NCBI GenBank assembly: GCA_016802295.1
Contig: JAESIW010000020.1
Location: 596,649-660,648 of the forward strand
Direction of reading: 5' to 3'
DNA: 64,000 bases
Source of the DNA: Brachionus rotundiformis
Taxonomy: Eukaryota > Rotifera > Eurotatoria > Ploima > Brachionidae
The translations under genes and the position numbers were made by a program. Every line of letters begins with the position of its first letter. Position 1 is the stretch's first letter. The notes under the pieces are model-generated. The model searched no databases. It worked only from the letters and a program-made list of their open reading frames with translations, and was not told the DNA's origin. Below are positions 33,495 to 44,689 of this stretch, in pieces.

Positions 33495-33849
33495 TTTTTT
33501 ATTTTATTTTTTTTATTAAAATTTAAATGTATCTTGAAATAAAAATTATTTTTAGAATTAGTTTTTTATTTTTATTAGTTTTGGCACTTGAGTTACATTG
33601 ACAGACATACTTTGAGTTAATGTTAAAATTAAGCTGCTCAAAAATTTCGAAATAAAATTTAAAATGTGAAATTTATGATTTTAAGTCATTTTTAGACTAA
33701 TCGTTAAATAATTTAAAAATAGATTTGTTTTATCTAACAATGCAGACAAGTACCTTGTTTTTTTTTGTTGCCGAAAATCTTGTGAATTTTATCAGCTTCA
33801 CTAAAATAAACTTTGATAATTAACATCGAATTTTTCAAAGTCAATTTGA
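33495..33849. other. 3' flank of MFS gene
   Basis: Contains AATAAAAA soon after the stop (about 33539), a likely polyadenylation signal. Nothing else recognised. Confidence 0.4.
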
Positions 33850-34266
33850 ATAATTTTTATAAGATCATTTATTAATAAAGCTTCTCTAAATTAAAATAAA
33901 ATGCAAATAAAAATTTTAATTAAAAAAGAATATTTATTAAATATTCATCTTTAAATATAAAAGTTATTAAAAAATGTACTAAACATCTAATTAAATTAAA
34001 ATAATCAAATTAAAATCTAAAAAATATTGTTATCAAAATTCTGAAATTATTTAAATTTATTTAATAGTTTAATAGTTGTTAGTTGTTTTGTGTAATCTAA
34101 TCGTATTTACTACAAGCTAATTAAAATTTGTTTCCTTCCTTCCAACATTTGGAAATTTAACAAAAATATATTTCCAAAAAACAAGAATTGAATTCAATAG
34201 AATCAATATTGCGAATAATGATTCTATTGGTTTGTCTTTTGCCAAAATATGACAGAAAAAAAAACA

Positions 34267-34338
34267 AGGGGGCATCCGGGATTGAACCGGAGACCTCTCG
34301 ATCTGCAGTCGAATGCTCTACCACTGAGCTATACCCCC
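34267..34338 (-). tRNA. tRNA-Cys (GCA)
   Basis: 72-nt cloverleaf: acceptor GGGGGTA/TGCCCCC, A box TAGCTCAGTGG, anticodon loop CTGCAGA with anticodon GCA, B box GGTTCAATCCC. A T-run (Pol III terminator) follows. Identical to the copy at 36105. Confidence 0.92.
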
Positions 34339-34418
34339 TTTTGCAATTTTCTACCAAGCTTAAATTATTTCTTGCCAATGGTTTCAACCATTAGAGAACA
34401 AAATTAAAGAGAAAAAAA

Positions 34419-34491
34419 TGCCGAAACTCGGGATCGAACCAAGGACCTTTAGATCTTCAGTCTAACGCTCTCCCAACTGAGCTATTTCGGC
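34419..34491 (-). tRNA. tRNA-Phe (GAA)
   Basis: 73-nt cloverleaf: acceptor GCCGAAA/TTTCGGC, A box TAGCTCAGTTGG, anticodon loop ACTGAAGAT with anticodon GAA, B box GGTTCGATCCC, discriminator A, followed by a T-run. Identical to the copy at 35952. Confidence 0.92.
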
Positions 34492-35951
34492 TCATATCTG
34501 ACCACGACATTTCCTTTCGTTTACACTTGCACTAAATCAAAATTATTTTTATTAATTACATTTTGCTACCTTATTTTTATACCCCAATAAAATTTATTTT
34601 CAAAAGCACCTATTTTATTGCCTTTAAATAGATTTATTAATTAAAAATTTAAAAAGGTTGCCAATTAGATACAAAATAAACTTTAATAAGATTTTTTCTA
34701 AATTAAAAATATTCTAATTAAATGCGAAAAAAATCAAGAATTTCACAAGCAAATTACTTAAAGAAATCGAACAATTTCTCAAAAGTTAAAAATGTCATCT
34801 AAATGTAAATCTTTATTGAAACCAAATACTGGTTCAGATTTAAAGACAATGTAATATTTCTTTCGCCTCTAACTAAATACCTTTGGTAAAAATAAAAAGA
34901 AGAATATTTTTAAATTTTGTCCTTGTAGTTCAAATATAAAGCAAAAAGCTAAAATTATTTAATTCCTTAATTAAAATAAAAGATGATTTATTTTTATTCC
35001 AGATAGATATGGTCCCAAAATTTAATATGAAAAAAACTTTAACTGTTTAAAATAAAAAAATACCTAACAATATCCAATATAAAACAATTTTAATGATAAA
35101 AATAATTTTTTTCAAATTTAACAATATAATTTTAAATAATTAATTTTCCAGAAATTTCTAAAAAAAAAACATTTTATTTATTTTAGAGCTAATAAATAAA
35201 TGAAACTTTGAAAATTTTTTTTAATGTTTATATAAAATATCTTCGTCTAGTGGTTAATGTAGACTAATAATCAAAGCTTAATAACGAACAATCAGGTAAA
35301 TGCAGGTAAAATTATATTCATTAATCAATTCTTAATAAAAAAAAATTCTAAATTGCTTTAATGAAATTCCAAGTTGCTATTATGATAAGTCTAATTTGTT
35401 AAAAAAATGTTCAAGAAGTGACAGTATACATTTAGCACTTGCTTATTATGAAACTTATTTAAAACTTCTAATCTTTAAATTAAATTTATCTTAATTTAAA
35501 AATTAAAAGTTATAAAAAACATTTGATTTGTGCATATACTCTAAATGAATGGTTAAAATTAAAAAATAAATTAGTGATAGTCGATTTGAAATAATTGAAA
35601 TCAAAGTTGCTTTTTTTTATAAAAAATCTTATATTAAAGATAATTAAGAAAAAAGATAAAAATTGAAAATAAAATTGTTGTTTAAGCGGAACAAAATAAT
35701 ATTTCCAAATGATAATAAAAGTTTTAATTCAATTCAAGTTTAAAAATTAGCATTAATCAATAAAGAAGTTAATAAATTTTCAAACGTTTAGCTTGGAAAT
35801 ATCAATAAAGTTTGAAAATTAGAAACATATTAATTAACTATTCCACCCTTTTTGAACTATTTAAGTCTAGCAAAAATTATGAAAAAATTATATTCATTAA
35901 AATAATTATTAATAGATGACAAATTAATGATATAAACATGTTTAGTTATGA

Positions 35952-36024
35952 GCCGAAATAGCTCAGTTGGGAGAGCGTTAGACTGAAGATCTAAAGGTCC
36001 TTGGTTCGATCCCGAGTTTCGGCA
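35952..36024 (+). tRNA. tRNA-Phe (GAA)
   Basis: Mirror copy of the tRNA at 34419-34491, with the same acceptor, anticodon GAA and internal promoter boxes, and six T directly after it. It transcribes away from the palindrome centre. Confidence 0.92.
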
Positions 36025-36104
36025 TTTTTTTCTCTTTAATTTTGTTCTCTAATGGTTGAAACCATTGGCAAGAAATAATTTAAGCTTGGTAGAAAATTGC
36101 AAAA

Positions 36105-36176
36105 GGGGGTATAGCTCAGTGGTAGAGCATTCGACTGCAGATCGAGAGGTCTCCGGTTCAATCCCGGATGCCCCCT
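36105..36176 (+). tRNA. tRNA-Cys (GCA)
   Basis: Mirror copy of the tRNA at 34267-34338, anticodon GCA, 80 bp downstream of tRNA-Phe in the same orientation. A long T-run follows the 3' end. Confidence 0.92.
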
Positions 36177-36598
36177 TGTTTTTTTTTCTGTCATATTTTG
36201 GCAAAAGACTGGTTTGTAAAGCCTTTACAAACCAATAGAATCATTATTCAGAATATTGATTCTATCGAAATAAAATATTATTTTGTTAAATTTCCAAATG
36301 TTGGAAGGAAGGAAACAAATTTTAATTAGCTTGTAGTAAATACGATTAGATTACACAAAACAACTAATAACTATTAAACTATTAAATAAATTTAAATAAT
36401 TACAGAATTTTGATAACAATATTTTTTAGATTTTAATTTGATTATTTTAATTTAATTAGATGTTTAGTACATTTTTTAATAACTTTTATATTTAAAGATG
36501 AATATTTAATAAATATTCTTTTTTAATTAAGATTTTTATTTGCATTTTATTTTAATTTAGAGAAGCTTTATTAATAAATGATCTTATAAAAATTATAT

Positions 36599-37189
36599 TT
36601 TTAGACTCTTGAAATCTTCTAAATGCTGATTAATTCTTATTTAAATATTTATATTATGATACAACTCTTTATCATGAAGGTAAATTATCTCTTGACAAAA
36701 AAAAATTTTAATATTTAATTTTATAAAACTTTTTGGGATCAGTTCCATTTCTTATTCAGAAGATAGATTGATAATCAATCGCCTCACTAGAGTTGCGACT
36801 GTCTGCCTTTTTTGGAAAGAACTTATTCTTATAGTGTCTAGAAATACCTAATAGAGTATAGAGAGAGTTTGCAAGAAGAGAAATCATAATACCACAATAT
36901 TGTTTTCATAAACTATGGTAAACAAATTAATAACTCTTTTAGTTTGAATCTAGTTAATAAAAAATTCAAATTAATAAAAAACGTGTCTTAGCCTTTGGAA
37001 AAAAATTTTATTTAATTTAATTTTCTGACTAAAATAAATTTTGATAAATTTTTGTAAAATAGTAAATGAAAAATGGTAAAAAAATCAATAAAAATAATTT
37101 TTTATTATTTAAATTGAATTTTTTTGACAAATTTTGAAAATTCCTATCTAAATATTGTTTACAAAACAAACTTTATTTTTTAGTATTTT
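36599..37189. other. intergenic DNA
   Basis: AT-rich; no open frame or repeat recognised. Confidence 0.5.
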
Positions 37190-38430
37190 TTTAAGCTGTT
37201 GGCTGCAGCCAATATCTGTTTGTAGGCTTTATGGTAGAAATGTTTGCAAAAATCATTTTTTCTGGTCCATTGAAGTCTCTTGAAACTTGATGACTATTAC
37301 AAACAGACACATAAGGCTCCACTTTGATTTTGCATTTGTTTTGAAAAATTTGAAAAACTTGGCTAAACAGTGATGTTTTGATAAGTCAATCTTGGAATTG
37401 TCTTTTAAGCAAATTTATCTTCCTTTTATTTCCCTTAAAAGCTTAATCAGTCTATCTGCAATTCGTAAAAAGAGATGTAAAGTATCAACAATGCATCGAT
37501 CATAGCTAAAACATTCATTAAATAAACTTAGCTCCTTCTAATCTTCTAAGTTCTTTTTCGATTTTTTGGAAACTATCTTATCATGTTCCTCTATGTTTCG
37601 AGCTTTCAAATTTTTATCATTAATAGAAAATTTGTTTTCTAAATCTGAAAATTCATCCTCATAAATCTAATTAACAAATCTACAGTTTGATAGACTGCCA
37701 CCAAGTACAAGTTTTGCATTATTTTTTTTCCCTAAACAAATGTATAGTTGGTAGTTGCAGATCGAATTCAGTTACAAAAGGATTATAAACAAAATCAGAC
37801 ATGCAATGTTGTCTGGAAAAGAGCACCTTCTTTGTATCTAATTAAGTATTTTTTCAGTATTATCTAATTTGGATGTCTTATTGTTTCGATGGTCAGTTCC
37901 AAAACTAATTCTCACAGGTTCTATTTTGAGCCTAAGCATATTTATTTTCTAATCAAAGCAAAGTAAAGCTTGGCGAATTTGGTCTTTAGATCTTCGCTGA
38001 TGTCGCCCACTAAACCCACTTGTTTTTTTGATTCAAATCGTAAAGAATTTATAACATATTTAATTGATTCAAAAGATTATTTTTTATTCCAAAAAAATGA
38101 AACGATGAATATCCATGAGAAAACAAAGATTTATTAAATGTAATGACGAGTTCTTAATTTTTTGTTCTGATGAAATTTCAAAATTTAAAAATTAGATAAG
38201 AAAATTTAACTGAATTTAAGTTAATAACGGGTGCCCAATAATGCCTGCCCTTGGCATTGTCCTCGGTAGTTTAGAAAATTTGAGTATCACTTTGATATAT
38301 CTGTTTGTACATAATTTAATCTTGATTTCGGTTATAACATTATCGGTAGATCCTGGTACTCTTTGCTCTTGTTTTTTCGCCAAAACTGTGAAAATTGATT
38401 GACCAGTAAATGTTCTCGTAGAAAAATTCT
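37190..38430 (-). pseudogene. decayed transposase-like gene
   Basis: The minus strand shows several protein-like blocks in changing frames: FTGQSIFTVLAKKQEQRVPG near 38400, RRSKDQIRQALLCFD near 37990, and CIVDTLHLFLRIADRLIKLL near 37460. The last block resembles the central motif (DTLHLFLRI) of a DNA-transposon-related protein family common in aquatic invertebrates and aphids. Many stops and frameshifts make it a pseudogene. The superfamily could not be fixed. Confidence 0.4.
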
Positions 38431-38570
38431 GCGAACTTAAATATTTTCAAAGTATCAGTTGTGAACATTTTTAAAAGATTAATTCTTGAAGTTAAAATTA
38501 AAAAAAATTTCTCTTTTTTTTTTTAATTTAATGATTAAATCGAGGGTTATAAAAAAAAAAAATTCCATTA

Positions 38571-38777
38571 ATGAAGGAAACGATTACGTTCATTGTTTTG
38601 TCGAAAAACAAGAACAAAGAGTTCTTTAGCCTACCGATAATGTTTTCGAATGAAAATCTATTTGCAGTGGATGGTGGCTTGAATAATCAAAATCAGAGAT
38701 TTCACGGTCAATTTCAAAGAATCAATTTCAAAGTCTCGACTTTGACTTTTATTTTTTATTTTTTGAAGTTAAGTTAA
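38571..38777 (+). pseudogene. inverted second copy of the relic's N-terminal part
   Basis: A 68-codon frame starting METITFIVLSKNKNK-like (Met-Lys-Glu...). Its DNA around CCTACCGATAATGTT matches the minus strand of 38340-38400, so the two regions form a diverged inverted repeat about 200 bp apart. It is more likely part of the same transposon relic than a gene. Confidence 0.35.
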
Positions 38778-39148
38778 AATTAAAATTTATAAGTAAAACT
38801 TTTATTTTAAATAGAGTTTAGTTCTCGAATTTTAATGTTTTCAAATTACACTTTATCATTGTTAATTTTTCCAGCTATTTGGTGTTAATCTAGAACGATG
38901 AGGTCTAATATTATAGCCTGATGAAGAAAATAATCGAAAACTACTTATTATAAATATGAAAATTAAATACAGAAACATCAAATCTTATAAAACTGTCTAA
39001 CAGTTTGTTGAGCTTGAAATATGTCTATTAAAGTGTTGATCTATTTTTTTTCCATAAAGCAAGGAAAGAAAAGTATATTTGATATTAACAAAAAATTAAA
39101 TGTCAAAAGAAAAAAATTATCCAAATATTTCTTAAGCTTAAATTTACA

Positions 39149-40310
39149 TAAGGTTCGCGCGGAGCAAAACTACAGCACTATCTGAATTTCGGCAAACCGA
39201 CTTTAAAATATTAATCTGCATACTGGAAAACCCAGAAAAACGGTTTTTTATGTGGGGTCAAAAAAAAAATTTTTAAACAGATTCTGAAACTAGAGAAAAT
39301 TATGAACAAAATGTTGGGACCACTTTTTTTATTTATTGAATTTAAAGCCAAAAAAAATTGAATAAAATGAGTTTGATACTAATTTTTGAATGTAAAATAT
39401 TAAGTAAAACGTCAGAATTAAATGTCAAATTAGTAAAATGTTTTCAATAATTAATTTAATTTTTGTTAAATAATTAGTTTTAATTTTTTTTTCTTAATAA
39501 TTTTTGAGATTCCTAAAAAACCCGAAAGAGTCTCAAAACTTTTATCAAATCTTGGTAACAAAACTTTTCAAAACTCGAATAGAAGGAATGAAAATTGTAC
39601 GAATGCTCAAAATTTGATTTTGCGATGTTTGTTTGCCTACAAAAGTGGTGTAAATTATGCAAACGTTTTAAAAACATATTTTTCTGGAAAATCCAAAGCA
39701 AAAACTGCAGAACATTTATAAAATTTCTAACTCCTTATTAGATAAAAATTTAAAAATTTAAGTAAACTAATTTGACATTTAATTCTGACGTTTTACTTAA
39801 TATTTTACATTCAAAAATTAGTATCAAACTCATTTTATTCAATTTTTTTTGGCTTTAAATTCAATAAATAAAAAAAGTGGTCCCAATATTTTGTTCATAA
39901 TTTTCTCTAGTTTCAGAATCTGTTTAAAAAAGTAGGGGTCGGGGGGTAAACCGCGGACTAGATACAAAAATAGTGAAAAAATACCATTTTTTTACCATTT
40001 TTTGCCAAAATATCGATCTATTGGTAAAATAATAGATTAAATTAATACACCATTTTGTTGATGAGACTATTTGCTTTCAGAATATATATATATTGATAAG
40101 GCTATGTCTATTAGAACATGAGATATTTTAGCTCAAAGGTAACTAACTTTTGTTTTTTTTTCGATCTTTGAAAGGGTGGGGGCAAAAAATTTTTTTTTTG
40201 ACCCCACATAAAAAACCGTTTTTCTGGGTTTTCCAGTATGCAGATTAATATTTTAAAGTCGGTTTGCCGAAATTCAGATAGTGCTGTAGTTTTGCTCCGC
40301 GCGAACCTTA
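39149..40310. mobile_element. 1.16-kb foldback element with TA target site
   Basis: The outer ends are TA-AGGTTCGCGCGGAG and CTCCGCGCGAACCT-TA. The left arm (39149-39438) is the inverted copy of 39764-39930 plus about 40190-40310. The right arm is interrupted by about 260 bp of unpaired DNA containing GGGGTCGGGGGGTAAACCGC. The centre (39440-39760) is AT-rich with only a short open frame. It resembles the MITE at 7995 in TA flanks and long arms but shares no sequence with it. Confidence 0.75.
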
Positions 40311-41622
40311 AATATCTATTTTATTTTTTTTTTATTAAACAAAAAATTTTTGGATTCAAGTCAAATTCAGACTTTGACTTTTACTTTTCGTCTTGATGCT
40401 TTCATTCTTTTTTGTTTTGCAATATTCCACAGACATTCAATCAATTGAGTGTGTCTACCGGTTGAGGGATTAACAAAATTTTTGAATGATTAACTATATG
40501 TTTTATTTTTTTATTTTATTTGAAAATTCTTATTTAAAGGCAACTTTTAATCTATTATAAGGGGCTGTGAAGTTCATTTCAATTTGATCGTTTCAATTCA
40601 GATAAATTTGAATAACTTTTTTACCTAAGGGAATAATTTAGTTCTGTAAAATGCTTAATGTTTGAGCAACTTTGCCTGGTCCGAAAATATATGTGTGCAA
40701 AAACTCTGCAAAGTGCACAATTGATTTGATTACTTTTTAATGGCGTGCAAAATGCATAAAATTGCAGATTATTTTGGAGCCTTATCTTACTGAATTAAGC
40801 CAATTTTCTCATAATTGTGCGTTTTATAGAACTAAATTATCTGCTTAAGTAAAATAGTTATTCTATAATCTTGATAATATGAATTTTCAATGCATTTTTC
40901 AATCCAAAATTTTTATTTGTTTTAAATTAGTTTCATTAGCATTTAATATAATTAATTTTTTTTAAATTTCAATTTTGCTTTTAAACAAGATATTTGAACA
41001 TCAATTCACTTCTTGAAAGGAAAATAAAGTTCTTAGGTGCCAAAATCTACAAATCCACAAAACAAAAATTTATGAATAAAGTGAGCTGTCTGCCGTCACA
41101 TCAAAATATTGTTCAAGGCCTCTTTTTTACCAATGTTATGCTTAAAATATTTCTTAACTTTTATACCATTCATGTCTTGTTAAAATATCAAAATAAAATT
41201 TTAAATTTCTCTTATTTTACAGTAAATGAAAACAACATTTATTTATTTATAATTTTAAGATGTATTAAATAAAAATTTAAATCAAAAAATAACAAAATCC
41301 TGAACACTTTTTACCAGAATTATTCAGTTTTACTTAAATAATGAAAAAAAGTTCAATTTAGTCCAATATATTCGACAATTATTTAATAAAGATTTAAATA
41401 ATCAAACATTTCATGTATAATTTCTTAAATTAATTATATTCAAGTTGCACAATTAAACATAACCTCATTTCATTACATTTTCTCTTAATTCAATTATTTA
41501 ACTAACAAAAGAAAAAATAAAGAAAAGGTGTAAATAATTAAATTTAATTTTAAATTTTTAGCTTGAGAGAATTTTGTCAAAATATCAAGATTTTTGAAAA
41601 TCTTAGTTACACAAAACAAACA
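40311..41622. other. intergenic DNA and possible 5' leader
   Basis: A 92-codon frame at 40994-41272 is Phe/Leu/Ile/Lys-rich and not convincing. The bases directly before 41623 may be the 5' untranslated region of the next gene, since the frame is open without an ATG from 41563. Confidence 0.45.
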
Positions 41623-43411
41623 ATGGCTCTTCCAGTTTACGGCCTCTACTCAAACTACAATTTGTCCAACGAGCAAGTGCTCAATCGGTCAATAAAGTTT
41701 AAACAGCAATCATTGATCAAAGAACACATGGCATTTTATTACATGAACAAAAAGGCGCCAAAAACCACTCGTACAACCATACCTACAAGTAGCAATCATT
41801 GGAGGAATGACGAAAAGAAATTGGTGGAAAGAGACAGGACAATGTCAAGACAAAAAAATTCAGCTTTTAGTGGCATAAAAGTCATTGGCACGTCTCTCAT
41901 GACTGACAACGAAATACGCAAAGTCAATCAAAACAATGTGTATGAAAAGCTCTTAAACATACAAAAAAAAGAGCTGGACAGTCAATTGAAATACAATTTG
42001 ACCAAACTGAAAAGAGAAAAGTCAATTTTGACTGAAAAATACATTGACTTGCAAGCTAATAATTTTAAATTTATACAAAACATTGAAACCCGCAACACAT
42101 CTAGACTATCGGATCCCAGAATTCTCAATATGTCAGCTTTGTCCACTTCTGGAGTCCTAAGTCCGAATTTTTTTGCCAGAAGTATTCAATCAGCACCAGC
42201 TAAAATGAGACGCATGTCTCACGTGTCCTTTGACATATTTAAGACCGAGCAAAGCGACCTGGAGAGTAGGCTATCTACCAACTATGACTCTTTCTATGAC
42301 CATGTACCAAATCGATTAATGCTCAAAACTCCACAATCGTACAAATCTCATCTGGAAAAAATTAAGGAAAAATTTGTTGACCAAAAGCTAAGATTTAACT
42401 CAACTGTTAAGAAGAAAAAAAAAACTAAGTATTCAATGACTCTACAAGATTTGGACAAATCACTTGGTTAGTTTTTTTTTCTAAGTACAAAATTTTTATT
42501 GATTAAATTTTCAAAAATTTCTTGACTAACATTTATACAGTTTTTTTTAATACTTAAAAAATTGGTGGTTTCAAAGCTCTTTTTGACTTTGGAATCAAAA
42601 AGAAAATTACAAGTGGAATTTGGATTCCAAAAATTATATCCATATCTATTTCTTTTGACTAATTAATTCAAAAAAATCTTGTTCCTTTACAAGACTATGT
42701 TGCTTCTCTTAACTTGACTATATTCGACTTTGAATTTTGATAAAAATTTAAACTTTAGTTGTAGTTGAACTACAACTAATTTTATTTTAGAATATCTTTT
42801 TTTGTTTATGATTTATTTATAAAAAATTTACAAAAATATAAATGTTCTTAAGATTTGTTTATTAACTAAATAGATATTAATATTTTGTCTTCGTTAAAAT
42901 AATATTTTTTTTCCATTTTTGGAACCGAACAAGGGTCACACTCATTTTGAACAGCCAATTGGTTAGCCAATAACTCAAGAATACTAATCAGACAATATTT
43001 CTACTGTTTGATTGCTTTTTAATTAAAACAATTTTAAATTTTTTTACCACCACATTCCAATTCAAAATATTTCAAAAAATTTGATTAAGTTGAAAAAAAA
43101 CTCCTTATATTTTCAATTTTAATCATCTTTTTTATTTTATATTAATTACTAACTAGAAACAATATTTATCTACTCAAAAAATTATTTGTTGATTTTTTTA
43201 ATTTATATTTTGTTCTTTAGCTCAGAGAAAAGGAGCATGTGACACTTGTTTAAAGAAGAAAACATGTTCCAAGTATAAACATCACAAAATGGCCGAGCAC
43301 AGTGCTGATATTTATTTGTCAAATAAATTATTGAATAGATTAAAAGCTTTTAAAATTAGTGACACGCAATCTGATTCCAAAAATGATGAAGAAAATAAAC
43401 TAGATAAATAA
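41623..43411 (+). CDS. unknown protein, paralogue of the gene at 49143-52069
   Basis: Two exons, 41623-42466 and 43221-43411, joined in phase 1 across a 754-nt intron (GTTAGT...TTTAG), give 344 residues. The start is the ATG before MALPVYGLYSNYN. The protein is basic and mostly predicted disordered. Residues 93-140 (MTDNEIRKVNQNNVYEKLLN and on) form a charged helix shared with the paralogue, as does a block near 248 (EKFVDQK) before the splice site. Exon two adds GACDTCLKKKTCSKYKHH, a possible small zinc site (CxxC...C), then a helix and an acidic end. There is no signal peptide or membrane helix. Family not recognised; cytoskeletal or ciliary roles would be guesses. Confidence 0.7.
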
Positions 43412-43649
43412 TATTTTAATTTTTGTTTTAATTTTTAGTATATAAAATCTTAAAAAAATTTAAGACAGATCTACATTTTTGTATTATGTTATAAACCTTA
43501 AGTAAATAAATAATTTTTACTGGAGGATCTGGTGGTTCGCGGCTATAACACAAATACTAAAGAAAACCAATAGTTAAATAATAACTTTATCAATAAATGG
43601 CCACTTCTAGCCTGAACAAATAATAAAAAAAAGGAGAAAATCTTTAAGA

Positions 43650-44530
43650 GAAATTGAAAAAAAATCAATTCAGGTATCAGCAGAATAAAAGACTATTGCG
43701 AAAGATGGGGTCTTGTAATCAACACCAACAAAACTTTTCACACCGTTTTTACTACGGCCGGCTACAGATCTAACTACGAATCAAAATATAAGCTCAACTT
43801 ATCTATCGGTGACCAAAAGGTCCCACTAGATCCGTTCCCAACCTTTCTTGGCATCAAATTTGATTCAAAACTCAACTTCAAAAAACATTTTGAAGATGTA
43901 CGACGTTAAGTTATGCCTAAAATTAACTTAATTCGTAAGATAAAAGATCTAAAACTTTACAACTCTATTTTTTTATGCAAAATAATATTTAGAAACTATA
44001 TTCGATCTCAAATTGACTACTTATTCATCCCACTTTCAAGTTCAACTCAAAAAATTATCAATGATGGACAAAAAATGCAAAACAAAATACTCAGGCATAT
44101 CAAATAATTCCCATTGAAAACTAAGATCAATACCATCCATAAGAGTCTAAATATTGATATGATATCGACTAGATCTGAACTACTGTTAAATAAATTCCTA
44201 CAAAAACGAGTGGATCACCAGAAGATTTAAATGACTACCTGACAAACACTCCTGTTCCAAACAATAAGTTCAACAACTTATTTGAAAATTTTAAAAAAAC
44301 TATTATCTAGTAAATCATATAACCTATATTTACCTATCAACTTTATACTTTATAAATTAAATTTATATTATTTTATCCTGCTATAATCATTTTTGTGCTC
44401 TGATATATACATAAAGTTTCCCTTTTTTTATATTTAATTCAATATTTTAAACGTTAGGCTAAAAAGAAGGACTATGATCCATTCTGAGTGGCCTGAGGAC
44501 TTCCTCAAATAATATTTTAAATAAATAAAA
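43650..44530 (+). mobile_element. LINE relic with RT C-terminal half and 3' tail
   Basis: Read on the plus strand: RIKDYCERWGLVINTNKT, then GDQKVPLDPFPTFLGIKFD, then a 64-codon frame (43913-44107) with RNYIRSQIDYLF and MQNKILRHIK. These are blocks of a non-LTR reverse transcriptase after the catalytic motif, broken by frameshifts. The 3' end at 44398-44530 (GATATATACATAAAG, GGCTAAAAAGAAGGACTATG) matches the tails at 56940 and 63562. The 5' part with the catalytic residues is missing. Confidence 0.6.
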
Positions 44531-44689
44531 TAAATATTGGCCTAAAAATTTTTCTAATTTCCTATCCCAAGAGTCAAATTAGCCCTCGAAAATCTATTAA
44601 ATTTTGAAATTTTTGGCAGATATTGCTAATAAAATTTTATCTATTTGATTATTAGGGTTTTATATCTAAATTAAATAGTTTAATTGAAT

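Larger units (their letters stand above)
33850..36598. repeat. large palindrome with tRNA pair in each arm
   Basis: Bases 33850-34498 and 35945-36598 are inverted copies of each other (about 650 bp per arm, high identity including AT-rich flanks), separated by about 1.45 kb of unrelated AT-rich spacer without genes. Each arm carries tRNA-Cys and tRNA-Phe. The main difference is a small rearranged patch beside tRNA-Cys in the right arm (36205-36280), where GGTTTGTAAAGCC has been added. Confidence 0.85.

Noticed and set aside
35238..35300. tRNA-like string CGTCTAGTGGTTAATG near the palindrome centre
   Set aside because: It resembles the 5' part of a tRNA-Glu or Asp, but no acceptor pairing, anticodon arm or B box follows.
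40994..41272. 92-codon open frame
   Set aside because: Low-complexity hydrophobic and basic composition, no signal peptide or domain, and located just before a better-supported gene.
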